Below the pieces are notes generated by a model. It saw only the letters and a program-made list of their open reading frames with translations. It did not search any database and was not told the DNA's origin. Of a stretch of DNA of 64,000 nucleotides, positions 45,719-54,342 are shown in pieces (position 1 is the first letter of the stretch; every line of letters starts with the position of its first letter). This DNA comes from Acidimicrobiales bacterium. GTDB lineage: Bacteria; Actinomycetota; Acidimicrobiia; Acidimicrobiales; Poriferisodalaceae. The translations under genes were made by a program, and so were the position numbers. The stretch lies in the NCBI GenBank assembly GCA_041394185.1, contig JAWKIQ010000001.1:1581049-1645048 (forward strand), read 5' to 3'.

Positions 45719-46752
45719 ACGAATACGAATCTCTCCACGGTGAAGACCCAGAACCACAGCGGACCCAGGCCGACTTCGAGGCCATCCGGTCGGCGCTGAG
45801 TTCGGACCCCGTCGCCCCGTCACCCCTGGTGGCGGGCCTGTTCCACGACAGACCCAGGTCGCACCGCGTGTCACGGTTGGCCCTCGTCGCTGCTGCTGCC
45901 GCCACGCTTGTGCTGGCCGGCTTCGCGGTGGTTGCGCAGCGCCCCAAAGGCACCACTGCCACCGTTGCAGCTTCGGCGCCTGCATCGGGCCCCAGCGTGT
46001 CGATGGCCTACGTGGCTCCTGCACCCGACGGTGCCGAATCCGACGGTGCGACCCAATCCGAGACCTCGGACTCGGCAGGCTCCGACGCACCCGACGCACA
46101 GGCCGGAGACACCGGCTTCTGGTACTGCGTGTTTGTCGCCACGCCGGAAGGTGTGCCGACTCCTCCGGGCGCACAGCCCGGCGTTGCCGACGAGCCTCCC
46201 CTCGACGACTGCGTGACCATCGACGGATTCGAGCCGATGACACCTGAGGAGTTGGCGGCGTTGTTCCCCGAATTCGGCCCGCTGGTCGACCTGGCCGCTC
46301 GCTTTCCGGACGGGTTCGAGTTCCCCGACGGATTCGATCTTCCGGGCCTGCTCGAGTTCCCTGATCTGTTCGATCTGCCAGAGGGTTTCGAGTTCCCAGA
46401 CGACTTCGGCCACTGGGACATCGATCACCTGCCTCAGCTGTTCGAGTTTCCCGACCCGGCAGATCTGGACGAGCTGTTCCAGTTCGAACTGCCAGAGGGG
46501 TTCGTCGAGCTGGACCCGTCAGGACAAGAGGACGGATGTCGCACCTTCTCGACGCCACCCGCCGAGCAGGCAACTGGCGATGCTGCTGCGGCCGAGCTGA
46601 CCATCTGCCTGGACAACGGACTGGGGCTCGACACCCTCGACGGCGACCTCGACGAAGCCACCGCTCGCATGGACGAGGCGAGGCGCCGCATAGAAGAGGC
46701 CGAACGCCGCCTCGAAGAGTTCTTCGACCGGGTGTTCAAGCGGTCGCAGTAA
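45715..46752 (+). CDS. Single-pass membrane protein with FPDGF-type repeats, coupled to the sigma factor
   Basis: 345 residues. About 55 cytosolic residues precede a single transmembrane helix (LALVAAAAATLVLAGFAVVA), followed by an Ala/Ser/Asp-rich external linker and a strongly acidic run (about residues 185-260) of units such as FPDGFEFPDGFDLPG and LPEGFEFPDDFG. Two Cys residues are near FWYCVFV and LDDCVTI, and a charged helix, probably coiled coil (ARMDEARRRIEEAERRLEEF), ends the protein. Position suggests an anti-sigma role, but no known anti-sigma domain is visible. I do not recognise a family. Confidence 0.7.
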   Translation: MNEYESLHGEDPEPQRTQADFEAIRSALSSDPVAPSPLVAGLFHDRPRSHRVSRLALVAAAAATLVLAGFAVVAQRPKGTTATVAASAPASGPSVSMAYVAPAPDGAESDGATQSETSDSAGSDAPDAQAGDTGFWYCVFVATPEGVPTPPGAQPGVADEPPLDDCVTIDGFEPMTPEELAALFPEFGPLVDLAARFPDGFEFPDGFDLPGLLEFPDLFDLPEGFEFPDDFGHWDIDHLPQLFEFPDPADLDELFQFELPEGFVELDPSGQEDGCRTFSTPPAEQATGDAAAAELTICLDNGLGLDTLDGDLDEATARMDEARRRIEEAERRLEEFFDRVFKRSQ

Positions 46753-46769
46753 CCGCTACCGACGCAGCG

Positions 46770-47723
46770 TCAGGCTTGGCCGCCCGCCGGGGCGAATGCT
46801 CGGTTGCCGGTGATTCGTGCCAGCAGCTCGGCCTGCACGCGGTCGGAGTCTTCGATCGGAACCTGGCAGGTGCCCGCAGCGGTGTGGCCGCCGCCGCCGT
46901 ATTCGAGCATCAGCTCGCCGATGTTCACCCTGGCACCACGATCGATGATCGACTTGCCCACGGCGAACACCATGTTCTGGCGTTTGAATCCCCAGATCTT
47001 GTGGATCGACACATTGCACTGCGGGAACAGGGCATAGATGTAGAAGCGGTTAGCGGCGTAGATCGTCTCTTCGGCCGTGAGGTCGAGCAGGACCACGTGA
47101 TCGTGAACGCTCGAACAACGAAGGATCTGATCGCGGGACAGGTCTGCGTGCTCGTAGTACAGGGCAACGCGCTCTGCGACGTCGGGCTGTTCCATGATGT
47201 CGTCGATCGAGAGCCGGCCGCAGTCCTCGACCAGCTTCATCATCAGGTCGTAGTTCGAGATCTTGAAGTCCTGGAAACGGCCCAGACCGGTGCGCGGGTC
47301 CATAACGAAGTTCAGCAGCTCCCACTTTCCGGGGCGCAGGATCTCATCGATCGTGTATCGAGCCGCGTCGGCCTTGTCGACCGCGTCCAACATGTCGTCC
47401 CAGCTGGCGGGGAACTTGTCGTGCCCGCCGAAACAACGCCAGACCACCCTGGCGGCGGACGGGGCTGTGGGGTCGATCACGTGGTTGGAGGCCCGCTCGT
47501 TGCGCAGGGTCTCCGACTCGTGGTGGTCGATGCACAGGTGCACGTTGGGCACATAGGGAAGGTTGGTGGTGATGTCGCGCCCGGTGGTCTCGACCTTGCC
47601 ATCCTGCATGTCCTTGGGGTGGACGAACTTGATGTCGTCGATCATGTCGAGGTGGTGCATGAGCACCGCGCACACCAGCCCGTCGAAGTCGGATCGGGTA
47701 ACCAGCCGGTACTTGTCTGTCAC
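46770..47723 (-). CDS. DHH family phosphoesterase
   Basis: A 317-residue protein. The DHH domain has LVTRSDFDGLVCAVL (metal Asp motif) and HLCIDHHESET (the DHH motif), and the C-terminal DHHA1-like part has ELMLEYGGGGHTAAGT. Relatives include exopolyphosphatases, pAp phosphatases and nano-RNases. The exact substrate is unassigned. The GTG start at 47723 is preceded by AGGAG. Divergent from ybaK. Confidence 0.87.
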   Translation of the reverse strand: MTDKYRLVTRSDFDGLVCAVLMHHLDMIDDIKFVHPKDMQDGKVETTGRDITTNLPYVPNVHLCIDHHESETLRNERASNHVIDPTAPSAARVVWRCFGGHDKFPASWDDMLDAVDKADAARYTIDEILRPGKWELLNFVMDPRTGLGRFQDFKISNYDLMMKLVEDCGRLSIDDIMEQPDVAERVALYYEHADLSRDQILRCSSVHDHVVLLDLTAEETIYAANRFYIYALFPQCNVSIHKIWGFKRQNMVFAVGKSIIDRGARVNIGELMLEYGGGGHTAAGTCQVPIEDSDRVQAELLARITGNRAFAPAGGQA

Positions 47724-47798
47724 GTCAGATCTCCTGGAGTGGTCAACGCCGCTTATCCATCGGCACACCGAACCCCCGAATCGAGCAACAAGTGTCGA

Positions 47799-47804
47799 TA
47801 CGGT
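47799..47804 (+). promoter_or_regulatory. -10 hexamer TACGGT of the ybaK-like gene
   Basis: TACGGT, then GTGAAAC, then ATG at 47812. Confidence 0.5.
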
Positions 47805-47811
47805 GTGAAAC

Positions 47812-48321
47812 ATGGCCCATTGCCCACCCTTCGATTCACCAGACCACGATCCGGTGCTGGCCGCGCTGGCCGGGCTGGGGATACAGCACGAGATCGTGGC
47901 CTGCGACCCGGCGCTGGCCGACACCGCCGAGTTCTGCGCGCACTACGGCTATTCGCTCGACCAGAGCGCCAACGCCATAGTGGTGAAGGGCAAGTCGGAA
48001 CCGCCGGTGTTTGCGATGTGTCTGGTCCTGGCGACCACCCAGGCAGATGTCAACCGCACGGTTCGCAAACGGCTGGGCACGAAGAAGGCGTCGTTCGCCT
48101 CGCCAGACGAGACCATTGCGCTGACCGGCATGCAGATCGGTGGGGTGACACCTTTCGGCAAGCCCGACGACCTGCCGTTGTGGGTCGACGCGCGGGTCGG
48201 CGAATGCGAGGCGGTGATTGTTGGAGGCGGTTCGCGCGACAGGAAGATCTTGTTGCCTCCAGACGGCCTGCTGCTGTTGCCCGGGGCCGAGCTGGTCGCG
48301 GATCTGGCTCGTGAGCGTTGA
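47812..48321 (+). CDS. ybaK: YbaK/EbsC family aminoacyl-tRNA deacylase-like protein
   Basis: A 169-residue YbaK-fold protein: SANAIVVKGKSEPPVFAMCLVLA, the Lys-containing KKASFASPDE, and GGVTPFGKPDDLPLWVDARV, which matches the substrate-loop signature of trans-editing deacylases. Such proteins hydrolyse mischarged tRNA (for example Cys-tRNA-Pro). The exact specificity cannot be set from sequence. Confidence 0.88.
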   Translation: MAHCPPFDSPDHDPVLAALAGLGIQHEIVACDPALADTAEFCAHYGYSLDQSANAIVVKGKSEPPVFAMCLVLATTQADVNRTVRKRLGTKKASFASPDETIALTGMQIGGVTPFGKPDDLPLWVDARVGECEAVIVGGGSRDRKILLPPDGLLLLPGAELVADLARER

Positions 48322-48341
48322 GCACAGGCCAGAAGCCAGCC

Positions 48342-49121
48342 TCAGATCTGCGAACGGCCCCGCTCGATGATCGACGCCCGACGTTGCTCGACCGTTTCCG
48401 CGCCATAGCGGTGCTGGCGTCGAAAGGCCGTTGACGCATCGCCTTCGATGATCCAAGAGTGGGCAAGGCGGGCCCGTTCTTGTTCGGCGTAGGTGGCCAG
48501 CATCCTCTCGACCCCGGCTCGGTCGTTGCCTGCGATGTCGGCGGCGACGGCCATCGTGCGCGCCATCAGCTCGCCGTGGGGAACCACCTCGTTCACCAAA
48601 CCCCATGTCAGCGCAGTGTGGGCGTCGATGTAGTTGCCCGACAGCGACATCTGACGAGCGCGCCTGACCCCGACGGCGTCGGCCAGAAGAGGCGTGAGAC
48701 CCCACCCCGGCATGACGCCGACGCGGGCGTGTGTGTCGGCGAACCGGGCGTGCTCGGAGGCGATCAAGAAGTCGCAGTTGAGGGCCAGCTCGAAACCGCC
48801 GGTGACAGCAGCTCCGTTGATTGCGCCGATGACGGGCTTGGTCAGTGGCGCCCACGGTCTGACGCTGCCCTTCCAGTCGTCGATCGACACCGCCGAACGG
48901 TTGTCGCCGCTGCCGAGCTCTACCAGGTCGAGGCCGGCACAAAATGCCGGGTCGGCCCCGGTCAACACCACGACTGCGACAGAGTCGTCGCGCTCGGCCG
49001 CCGACATCGCCTTGGGCAGCCCCGACCGGATGGCAGCGTTGATGGCGTTGCGCTGTTGGGGGCGATTCAGGGTGATTACGGCGACTCGACCGACCGTTTC
49101 GACTGTTACATGATCTTGCAC
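48342..49121 (-). CDS. Enoyl-CoA hydratase/isomerase family protein
   Basis: A 259-residue crotonase: VAVITLNRPQQRNAIN at the N-terminus, PAFCAGLDLVELG and INGAAVTGGFELAL forming the oxyanion hole, then FADTHARVGVMPGWGLTPLL and the helix DAHTALTWGLVNEVVPHG. The ARVGVMPGWG segment is typical of an actinobacterial subgroup and lacks the Glu of classic hydratases at that spot. GTG start at 49121 after GAGGGGAA. Convergent with ybaK. Confidence 0.86.
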   Translation of the reverse strand: MQDHVTVETVGRVAVITLNRPQQRNAINAAIRSGLPKAMSAAERDDSVAVVVLTGADPAFCAGLDLVELGSGDNRSAVSIDDWKGSVRPWAPLTKPVIGAINGAAVTGGFELALNCDFLIASEHARFADTHARVGVMPGWGLTPLLADAVGVRRARQMSLSGNYIDAHTALTWGLVNEVVPHGELMARTMAVAADIAGNDRAGVERMLATYAEQERARLAHSWIIEGDASTAFRRQHRYGAETVEQRRASIIERGRSQI

Positions 49122-49265
49122 GGCTTCCCCTCGCCCGGCTTTCGATGGCGCTAGCGTTCGTTCGATCGTCCGATGATGTCAGGAGTCATCCAGCATGACC
49201 CAAGCCGAACCCCTAGCCAGGGACCAGATCGACGGATGCCACGCGGACAGGTGCCAGGTAGCGAT

Positions 49266-50012
49266 ATGAAGGCCTTCGTACACGGCAACCCCGAAACGGC
49301 CGATATCTGGAAGCCTTTGGTGGCCGAGCTGAAGCTTCACGGCGTCGACGATGTGGTGTTGCTGACCCCTCCGGGATTTGGGGCCAGGCCTCCGAAGGGC
49401 TGGGAAGCCACTCCGTCCGCGTACATCGACTGGCTGGCGGGCCGGTTGGAAGAGCTGGGCGGCAATGTCGATCTCGTGGGCCACGACTGGGGCGCGGGCC
49501 ACACCTTCGGTCTGGCCGCCACCCGACCCGACCTTCTGAGGTCGTACGCGGCTGACTGCGGTGGCCTGTTGCACCCCGACTATGTGTGGCACGACGCGGC
49601 GCAGGGTTGGCAAACCCCCGACCTGGGCGAGCAGATGATGGACGGCATGCTCGACGCGGGCGCCGACGGTCTGACGGCGGCCTACCAGGGATTTGGTCTG
49701 TCGGAAGACATCGCCAGGCCGATGGCCGAGGCGTTCAACGGCGACATGGCGCACTGCATCTTGACCCTGTATCGGGCCGCCACACAGCCCCATCTGCAGC
49801 TGTTGGGCGATCGCCTGGCCGGGGCCGAGAAGCGGCCGGCGTTGCTGATAGTTCCCACCGAAGACCCCTATGTGCCGGCCGAGATGGCCATGCCGGTCGC
49901 AGAGCGGCTGGGTGCCAGGACTCTGCAGCTAGAGGGCTTGGGACACTGGTGGATGGTCGAATCGCCCGAGCGGGCTGCTCGCGGCCTGCTCGACTTCTGG
50001 ACCGTCGCCTGA
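49266..50012 (+). CDS. Alpha/beta hydrolase (dehalogenase/epoxide-hydrolase-like)
   Basis: A 248-residue alpha/beta hydrolase: FVHGNPETADIWKPL (oxyanion loop), VDLVGHDWGAGHTFGLA with an Asp nucleophile as in haloalkane dehalogenases and epoxide hydrolases, LLIVPTEDPYVP (acid) and LEGLGHWWMVESPE (catalytic His). The start at 49266 puts the HGNPE motif at residue 6, as expected. Frames open further upstream look non-coding. Its substrate is unknown. Confidence 0.84.
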   Translation: MKAFVHGNPETADIWKPLVAELKLHGVDDVVLLTPPGFGARPPKGWEATPSAYIDWLAGRLEELGGNVDLVGHDWGAGHTFGLAATRPDLLRSYAADCGGLLHPDYVWHDAAQGWQTPDLGEQMMDGMLDAGADGLTAAYQGFGLSEDIARPMAEAFNGDMAHCILTLYRAATQPHLQLLGDRLAGAEKRPALLIVPTEDPYVPAEMAMPVAERLGARTLQLEGLGHWWMVESPERAARGLLDFWTVA

Positions 50013-50014
50013 GC

Positions 50015-50473
50015 TCAACCCGCCGCGGCGGTGGGCAGCGGACACGACTGGAGTTGATAGGTCGCGAGCCGTTTGCGCAGCGCCCACAGCAAGATCGCGA
50101 TGGCCGCCAGGCCAACAAGGGGTTGCACGGGTGCCCACCAGCTGAGCGCTCCGGACGTTCCGACCAGAGCCACCACCGCCTGATTGCACACCGGGCATCC
50201 GACCGCCAGGAAGGACACGAAACCACCCCACACCGTGCGGGTTTCTTCCTTCTCACCGGCGCCCTCTGGCACGCGGATGGCGAAGATCAGCCCGATGAGC
50301 AGCGAGGTGACGGCCAGAATTGCGTAGTCGATCGGTCGGATCTCGACCGGCCGGCCGAAGATCGGTGTGTCGATGAGGTCGGAGGGAACCCCGATCAGCA
50401 CGGCAGCGATCAACGCTACGGGTATGGCCCGAAGCCAGGTCGATGCGGGCAACTGTCGGAGTTGATCGAACAC
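50015..50473 (-). CDS. Small membrane protein with a CPVC motif
   Basis: 152 residues with about four hydrophobic segments (WLRAIPVALIAAVLIGVP, IDYAILAVTSLLIGLIFAIRV, GGFVSFLAVGCPVCNQAVVALVG, PLVGLAAIAILLWALR). GCPVCNQ inside a membrane segment is a CxxC pair that could be redox-active or bind metal. I know no family. The GTG at 50473 is chosen, with GAGGG upstream. An ATG at 50548 would overlap the divergent gene. Confidence 0.62.
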   Translation of the reverse strand: MFDQLRQLPASTWLRAIPVALIAAVLIGVPSDLIDTPIFGRPVEIRPIDYAILAVTSLLIGLIFAIRVPEGAGEKEETRTVWGGFVSFLAVGCPVCNQAVVALVGTSGALSWWAPVQPLVGLAAIAILLWALRKRLATYQLQSCPLPTAAAG

Positions 50474-50533
50474 AGGATTTGCAACCCTCGCGGCGTTCGT
50501 GACATTCCGCACCGTTCGGTGCGGACGCGGTTG

Positions 50534-50539
50534 TAGCGT
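50534..50539 (+). promoter_or_regulatory. -10 hexamer TAGCGT of the hydrolase gene at 50547
   Basis: TAGCGT, then CGAAGCC, then ATG at 50547. Confidence 0.5.
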
Positions 50540-50546
50540 CGAAGCC

Positions 50547-51497
50547 ATGCGAAGGTTACTAGCCGCAGGCGCTCTCTCGGTGGCCGCAGCAGCACTTGGG
50601 GCCCGGTTCGCCGAGCGCAGGGTTCTGGACGAGCTCGAGTCGACAGAACCTCCCAGCTGGTGGAAGACCCCTCGGTTTCCGACCGGCGAGGTGCACCACA
50701 TACCCACCGACGACGGCGGCGTCATCGCAGCCGAAGACGCCGGCGACCCTGCCGACCCGGCCGTGGTGCTTGTGCACGGAATCACCCAGAACCACCACGA
50801 CCTGGGTCTCATAGCCGACGTCCTGGTTCAAACCGGTTTCAGGGTCATCGGTGTCGACCAGCGCGGACACGGCGAATCTGAGGCAGGAACCGACGGATAT
50901 GGTGCGGCGCGCTTGGGGCACGACCTGGCCACAGTGCTCGAGTATTTCGATCTCGACGGTGCGATCCTGTGCGGCCACTCGATGGGCGGTATCGCCATAC
51001 AGAGCCTGCTGACCAGCGGCCACCAGGCGACACACCGGGTCCACGCTGCGGTGCTGGTGGCCACCACCCCGGCGACCAATCGTCCCGAGCACCGCTTAGC
51101 AGGTCTTGCAGCCGGCACTCGCGCAGCCGAGTGGATCGAGGCTCACCGCGAACATGGCCGGTTCTTCACCCGCGCCACGTTCGGCAAGCGCGCCAGCAGC
51201 GCCCAGGTCGACGCGGTGCTGCAATCGAGCCTCAACTGCCGACGCGAAACCAAGCGCGACGCCGCCCAGGCACTGGGCAGCTACAACGTGCTGTCATCGC
51301 TGCCATCGATCGACCTGCCCGTATTCGTCGTGTACGGAACACGCGACCGGGTTACCCCACCTCGCGACAATGCCAAGATCGTCGCCGCGACCGGTGCCCA
51401 CGAGATGGTGTTGGCCGGGCTCGGGCATTCGATACCGCAGGAAGATCCGGCAGCGGTGGCGCAGGCCGTTCGCCTGGCGGCTACAGCGCAGCGCTGA
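50547..51497 (+). CDS. Alpha/beta hydrolase with N-terminal signal-like segment
   Basis: A 316-residue serine hydrolase: AVVLVHGITQNHHDLG (oxyanion), GVDQRGHGESE, AILCGHSMGGIAIQSLL (Ser nucleophile), VVYGTRDRVTPP (acid) and AGLGHSIPQEDP (His). The first 20 residues (RRLLAAGALSVAAAALGARF) look like a signal or anchor. Probably an esterase or lipase. Its 3' end overlaps that of the diguanylate cyclase gene by 17 bp (convergent). Confidence 0.86.
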   Translation: MRRLLAAGALSVAAAALGARFAERRVLDELESTEPPSWWKTPRFPTGEVHHIPTDDGGVIAAEDAGDPADPAVVLVHGITQNHHDLGLIADVLVQTGFRVIGVDQRGHGESEAGTDGYGAARLGHDLATVLEYFDLDGAILCGHSMGGIAIQSLLTSGHQATHRVHAAVLVATTPATNRPEHRLAGLAAGTRAAEWIEAHREHGRFFTRATFGKRASSAQVDAVLQSSLNCRRETKRDAAQALGSYNVLSSLPSIDLPVFVVYGTRDRVTPPRDNAKIVAATGAHEMVLAGLGHSIPQEDPAAVAQAVRLAATAQR

Positions 51498-53358
51498 CGA
51501 CGCGGTCGCGGCCGCCTTCTTTGGCCTCGTACAGCGCCGAGTCCGCGGCCGCGGCCAGGGCTTCGACACCCTCTGGGTCGCCCGGATAGGCCGCCACGCC
51601 AACCGACACGGTGACGTGCTGAACCGACCCGTCGGACAGCGGGATGGGCGTCTGCGCAACGGCTTCGCGAACCCGCTCCAGGACCTCGGCGGCGGCCTCG
51701 AGGTCGCAGTCGTGCAGCAGCACCGAGAACTCCTCGCCCCCATAGCGGTAGACGACATCGCTGGACCTGACATTGATCTCGATCGCACGAGCCACCGCCT
51801 GCAGGGCTCGATCTCCGGCACGGTGTCCGAAGGTGTCGTTGAAGCGCTTGAAGTGGTCGACGTCGATCATCGCGAAGCAGACGCCCGAACCGCTGACGAG
51901 TCCCATGTCGGTGTCGAGGCTGCGTCGGTTGCGAAGCTGCGTCAGGCCGTCCACGTCGGCCGCCGTCACCGCTGTGCGGTGAGCCTCCGCGGCTTGCAGG
52001 GCCGCTCCGACCATCGGGGCCAGGGCTTCCAGGGCGTGCAGTTCTTGGGGCCCGAAGGGTGAGCTCGCATCCCGGAACACCACCAGGGCGCCTTCGACGC
52101 CACCGTTGGCAATGACCGCAACCGAGGCAACCGCGCCGCCGCCCGAACCCAGCAGGGGGTCTGCTGCGACGACCTCGATGACCTTTTGGCCAGCCTCGAG
52201 CACGCGGCCCACGACTCCCCCGCGGATCAGCGATGGGCTGAAGACGCCGGATGCCGAAGCCACAGCGACCTCGGCGCCACCTTCTGTCTTTGCGATGTAG
52301 GCGGCAGCGTCAGCACCGGTGAGCCTGTTCGACTCGTCTACGGCGATCGAACGCACCTGGTCGGCGTCGAGCGCCGACGTCATGCGCCGCGAGATGTCGA
52401 GCATGGCGCCGACATCGGCCGCTGTGGGCGTAGGTCCGGTCGGCCGCTCGCCGCCCCGGCGTCGAAACGCCATGGCGCCTGCCAGTGCCAACACCAACAG
52501 CACGGCCCCACCGCCGAGCGCCAAGGGCAACGCCGAGCCACCCTCGCCAGACGCGGGCTGGCCGTCGGCAGCAGGAAGCCCTGCCGGCGCCGCGGCGACA
52601 GCAGCGGTCGTCGACGTCACCCGCTGTTCGACGATGGTCGTCGGGGCTGCTGTGGATGCGACGGTCGCTGGGGTGATGGTGGTGGGAGGGCTGGTCGTCG
52701 GGGGTGCTGTCTGTTCGGCCTCCAACTGCAGAACCCGAGGTTCTGTCCACATGCCGAGGTCGATCTCACCGTCGCTGTCCAGCGACAGCAGAACGTCCAT
52801 CACCAGCACCCGATCGCGGTCTCGCACCGGCAGCGGCGGACCACCACGTCGGCGGGCCAGGTCGGCAATCGCGTCGAGCCACTGGCCCGGATCGAGAAAG
52901 TTGCGTTGACCGTTCTCGATCAGGCTGAACAACGGATCGGGTATGACACCCAGGGTCAGGTCGACCTCGTCGCTGATCCACTCCCACTCGCGATCGGGAA
53001 GCAAGCTGAGCAGCAGGTCGTTGTCGTCGTCGACCAAGATCAGCTCTTCGATCAGTTCGTCGCGGGTCATGTGGTCGAAGCCGACCTCGTTGCGCATCCT
53101 GTCGATGGCCGGGGTCGACTCGAACGCGTCCAGCTCGATGAGCAGCAAGAGCTCGTACATCGCTCCGACGAGGCCCATCTCGGTCCAGTTCTCGTCGGGC
53201 ACCACAACAGGCGTCTGAGCCTGCACTGGGCGCGCCAGCAGAGTTGTGGCTGGCAACGAACTGACCAGCATCAACATCAGCATCAACAACCCGCGGCGCA
53301 CCCGACCCCATCGGTCGGCGCCCGTGCTGCCTTGAGCCTTTGGGCTCTCGGCCGACAT
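51481..53358 (-). CDS. Membrane-bound diguanylate cyclase with GAF domain
   Basis: 625 residues: signal peptide (LLMLMLMLVSSLPATTLLA), an extracytoplasmic helical domain of about 180 residues, a Thr/Pro/Ala-rich linker, one transmembrane helix (ALPLALGGGAVLLVLALAGAMAF), a GAF-like domain, then GGDEF. The active site is intact (VVYRYGGEEFSVLLHD; also FAMIDVDHFKRFND for metal). The product-inhibition site RSSD lies five residues before GGEEF. It makes c-di-GMP in response to an unknown outside or GAF-bound signal. Divergent from a lipoprotein gene across 12 bp, so the two may share a signal. Confidence 0.92.
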   Translation of the reverse strand: MSAESPKAQGSTGADRWGRVRRGLLMLMLMLVSSLPATTLLARPVQAQTPVVVPDENWTEMGLVGAMYELLLLIELDAFESTPAIDRMRNEVGFDHMTRDELIEELILVDDDNDLLLSLLPDREWEWISDEVDLTLGVIPDPLFSLIENGQRNFLDPGQWLDAIADLARRRGGPPLPVRDRDRVLVMDVLLSLDSDGEIDLGMWTEPRVLQLEAEQTAPPTTSPPTTITPATVASTAAPTTIVEQRVTSTTAAVAAAPAGLPAADGQPASGEGGSALPLALGGGAVLLVLALAGAMAFRRRGGERPTGPTPTAADVGAMLDISRRMTSALDADQVRSIAVDESNRLTGADAAAYIAKTEGGAEVAVASASGVFSPSLIRGGVVGRVLEAGQKVIEVVAADPLLGSGGGAVASVAVIANGGVEGALVVFRDASSPFGPQELHALEALAPMVGAALQAAEAHRTAVTAADVDGLTQLRNRRSLDTDMGLVSGSGVCFAMIDVDHFKRFNDTFGHRAGDRALQAVARAIEINVRSSDVVYRYGGEEFSVLLHDCDLEAAAEVLERVREAVAQTPIPLSDGSVQHVTVSVGVAAYPGDPEGVEALAAAADSALYEAKEGGRDRVVSAAL

Positions 53359-53370
53359 GATCGGACATCT

Positions 53371-54333
53371 ATGAACAGATCGCCCCTAAGGCAGACGGCG
53401 GCGGTGCTCGTGGGCTTGGCGGTGCTTGGCGCCTGCTCTGACACCGATGCCGCCAGCAGCTCGACGACCATCTCGGTGATCGAAAACCCGACCACGGAAC
53501 CGGCCCAGACGACGTCTGCCCCGACCAGCTCGGCAGGCGATGGGGGCTCTACAACCACGGTTCCGGAGGGGTCTACGACCACCGAAGAACCGGCCACCAC
53601 AACCAGCACCCTGCCTGCGCCGGTGGAAGGCCCGGTTTACATCGTGTCCGACGACCTGGTCGTCGGCTGGTACGAGGACGGCGACTGGGTGATGCCAGAC
53701 CCGTCGGGCACTACTGCCCCTCCCCTCGCCGGGGTCGAGCTTCGAGACCTGACGGGCCAGGTGATGGGAGCTGTCGGCGCGGACCCCACGCCCGGGTGTT
53801 TCCCCGAGGACGACCGTGCCAACTGGCAGGTCGAGTTGGAAGGCGCAACCCTGATCTCGGGCACGCACCAGCTGAGACCCCGTGAAGTGTTGGAGACCTC
53901 TCCGACACCCGAGTACGTCGAATTGGTCCAGTCGATCGTCGACAGCACCGGCGCACCTGCAACGATCGAGATCGACCGGGTGCTGCGTTTCGATCTGGAG
54001 GGTGACGGTGTCGACGAGGTTCTGATCGAGGCCAACTCGGTAGACGCCGGCGACCCCTACGACCTGAACCCCGGGCAATACTCGGTGCTCTTGTTGCGCC
54101 GCATCGGCCCGGACGGCGAGGTCGACAACGTCGTGCTGCACAGCGAGGGCGCACCCGCCGGAGACGAATTCGTCTACATGACGTACTTCTACATTCGTGG
54201 GCTCGCCGACATCGATGGCGACAACACGTTCGAACTGATCGCTTCGTATTCGGGGTTCGAGTGGTTCGGTGTCGACGTCGTGGACCTCACCGGCGACACC
54301 TCGAACCTGCTCAACGCGGGTTGTGGTGTCTAG
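53371..54333 (+). CDS. Lipoprotein with Thr/Ser-rich stalk and FG-GAP-like acidic motifs
   Basis: 320 residues. The lipoprotein signal (MNRSPLRQTAAVLVGLAVLGAC, lipid Cys22) is followed by a Thr/Ser/Glu-rich stalk of about 70 residues and a beta-rich domain. FDLEGDGVDEVLIEAN and LADIDGDNTFELIASY resemble the DxDGDxxxEL calcium-binding turns of FG-GAP/VCBS repeats. The role is unknown, possibly surface binding. The stop codon TAG is part of the -10 of the next gene. Confidence 0.78.
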   Translation: MNRSPLRQTAAVLVGLAVLGACSDTDAASSSTTISVIENPTTEPAQTTSAPTSSAGDGGSTTTVPEGSTTTEEPATTTSTLPAPVEGPVYIVSDDLVVGWYEDGDWVMPDPSGTTAPPLAGVELRDLTGQVMGAVGADPTPGCFPEDDRANWQVELEGATLISGTHQLRPREVLETSPTPEYVELVQSIVDSTGAPATIEIDRVLRFDLEGDGVDEVLIEANSVDAGDPYDLNPGQYSVLLLRRIGPDGEVDNVVLHSEGAPAGDEFVYMTYFYIRGLADIDGDNTFELIASYSGFEWFGVDVVDLTGDTSNLLNAGCGV

Positions 54334-54336
54334 TCT
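54331..54336 (+). promoter_or_regulatory. -10 hexamer TAGTCT of the SDR gene
   Basis: TAGTCT, then TCGCCT, then ATG at 54343. The TAG is also the stop codon of the lipoprotein gene. Confidence 0.5.
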
Positions 54337-54342
54337 TCGCCT

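Noticed and set aside
45026..46573. Long minus-strand open frame continuing upstream of the enolase-superfamily gene
   Set aside because: It lies antisense to the sigma factor and its coupled membrane protein, has Arg/Pro/Ser-rich shadow composition and shows no family motif.
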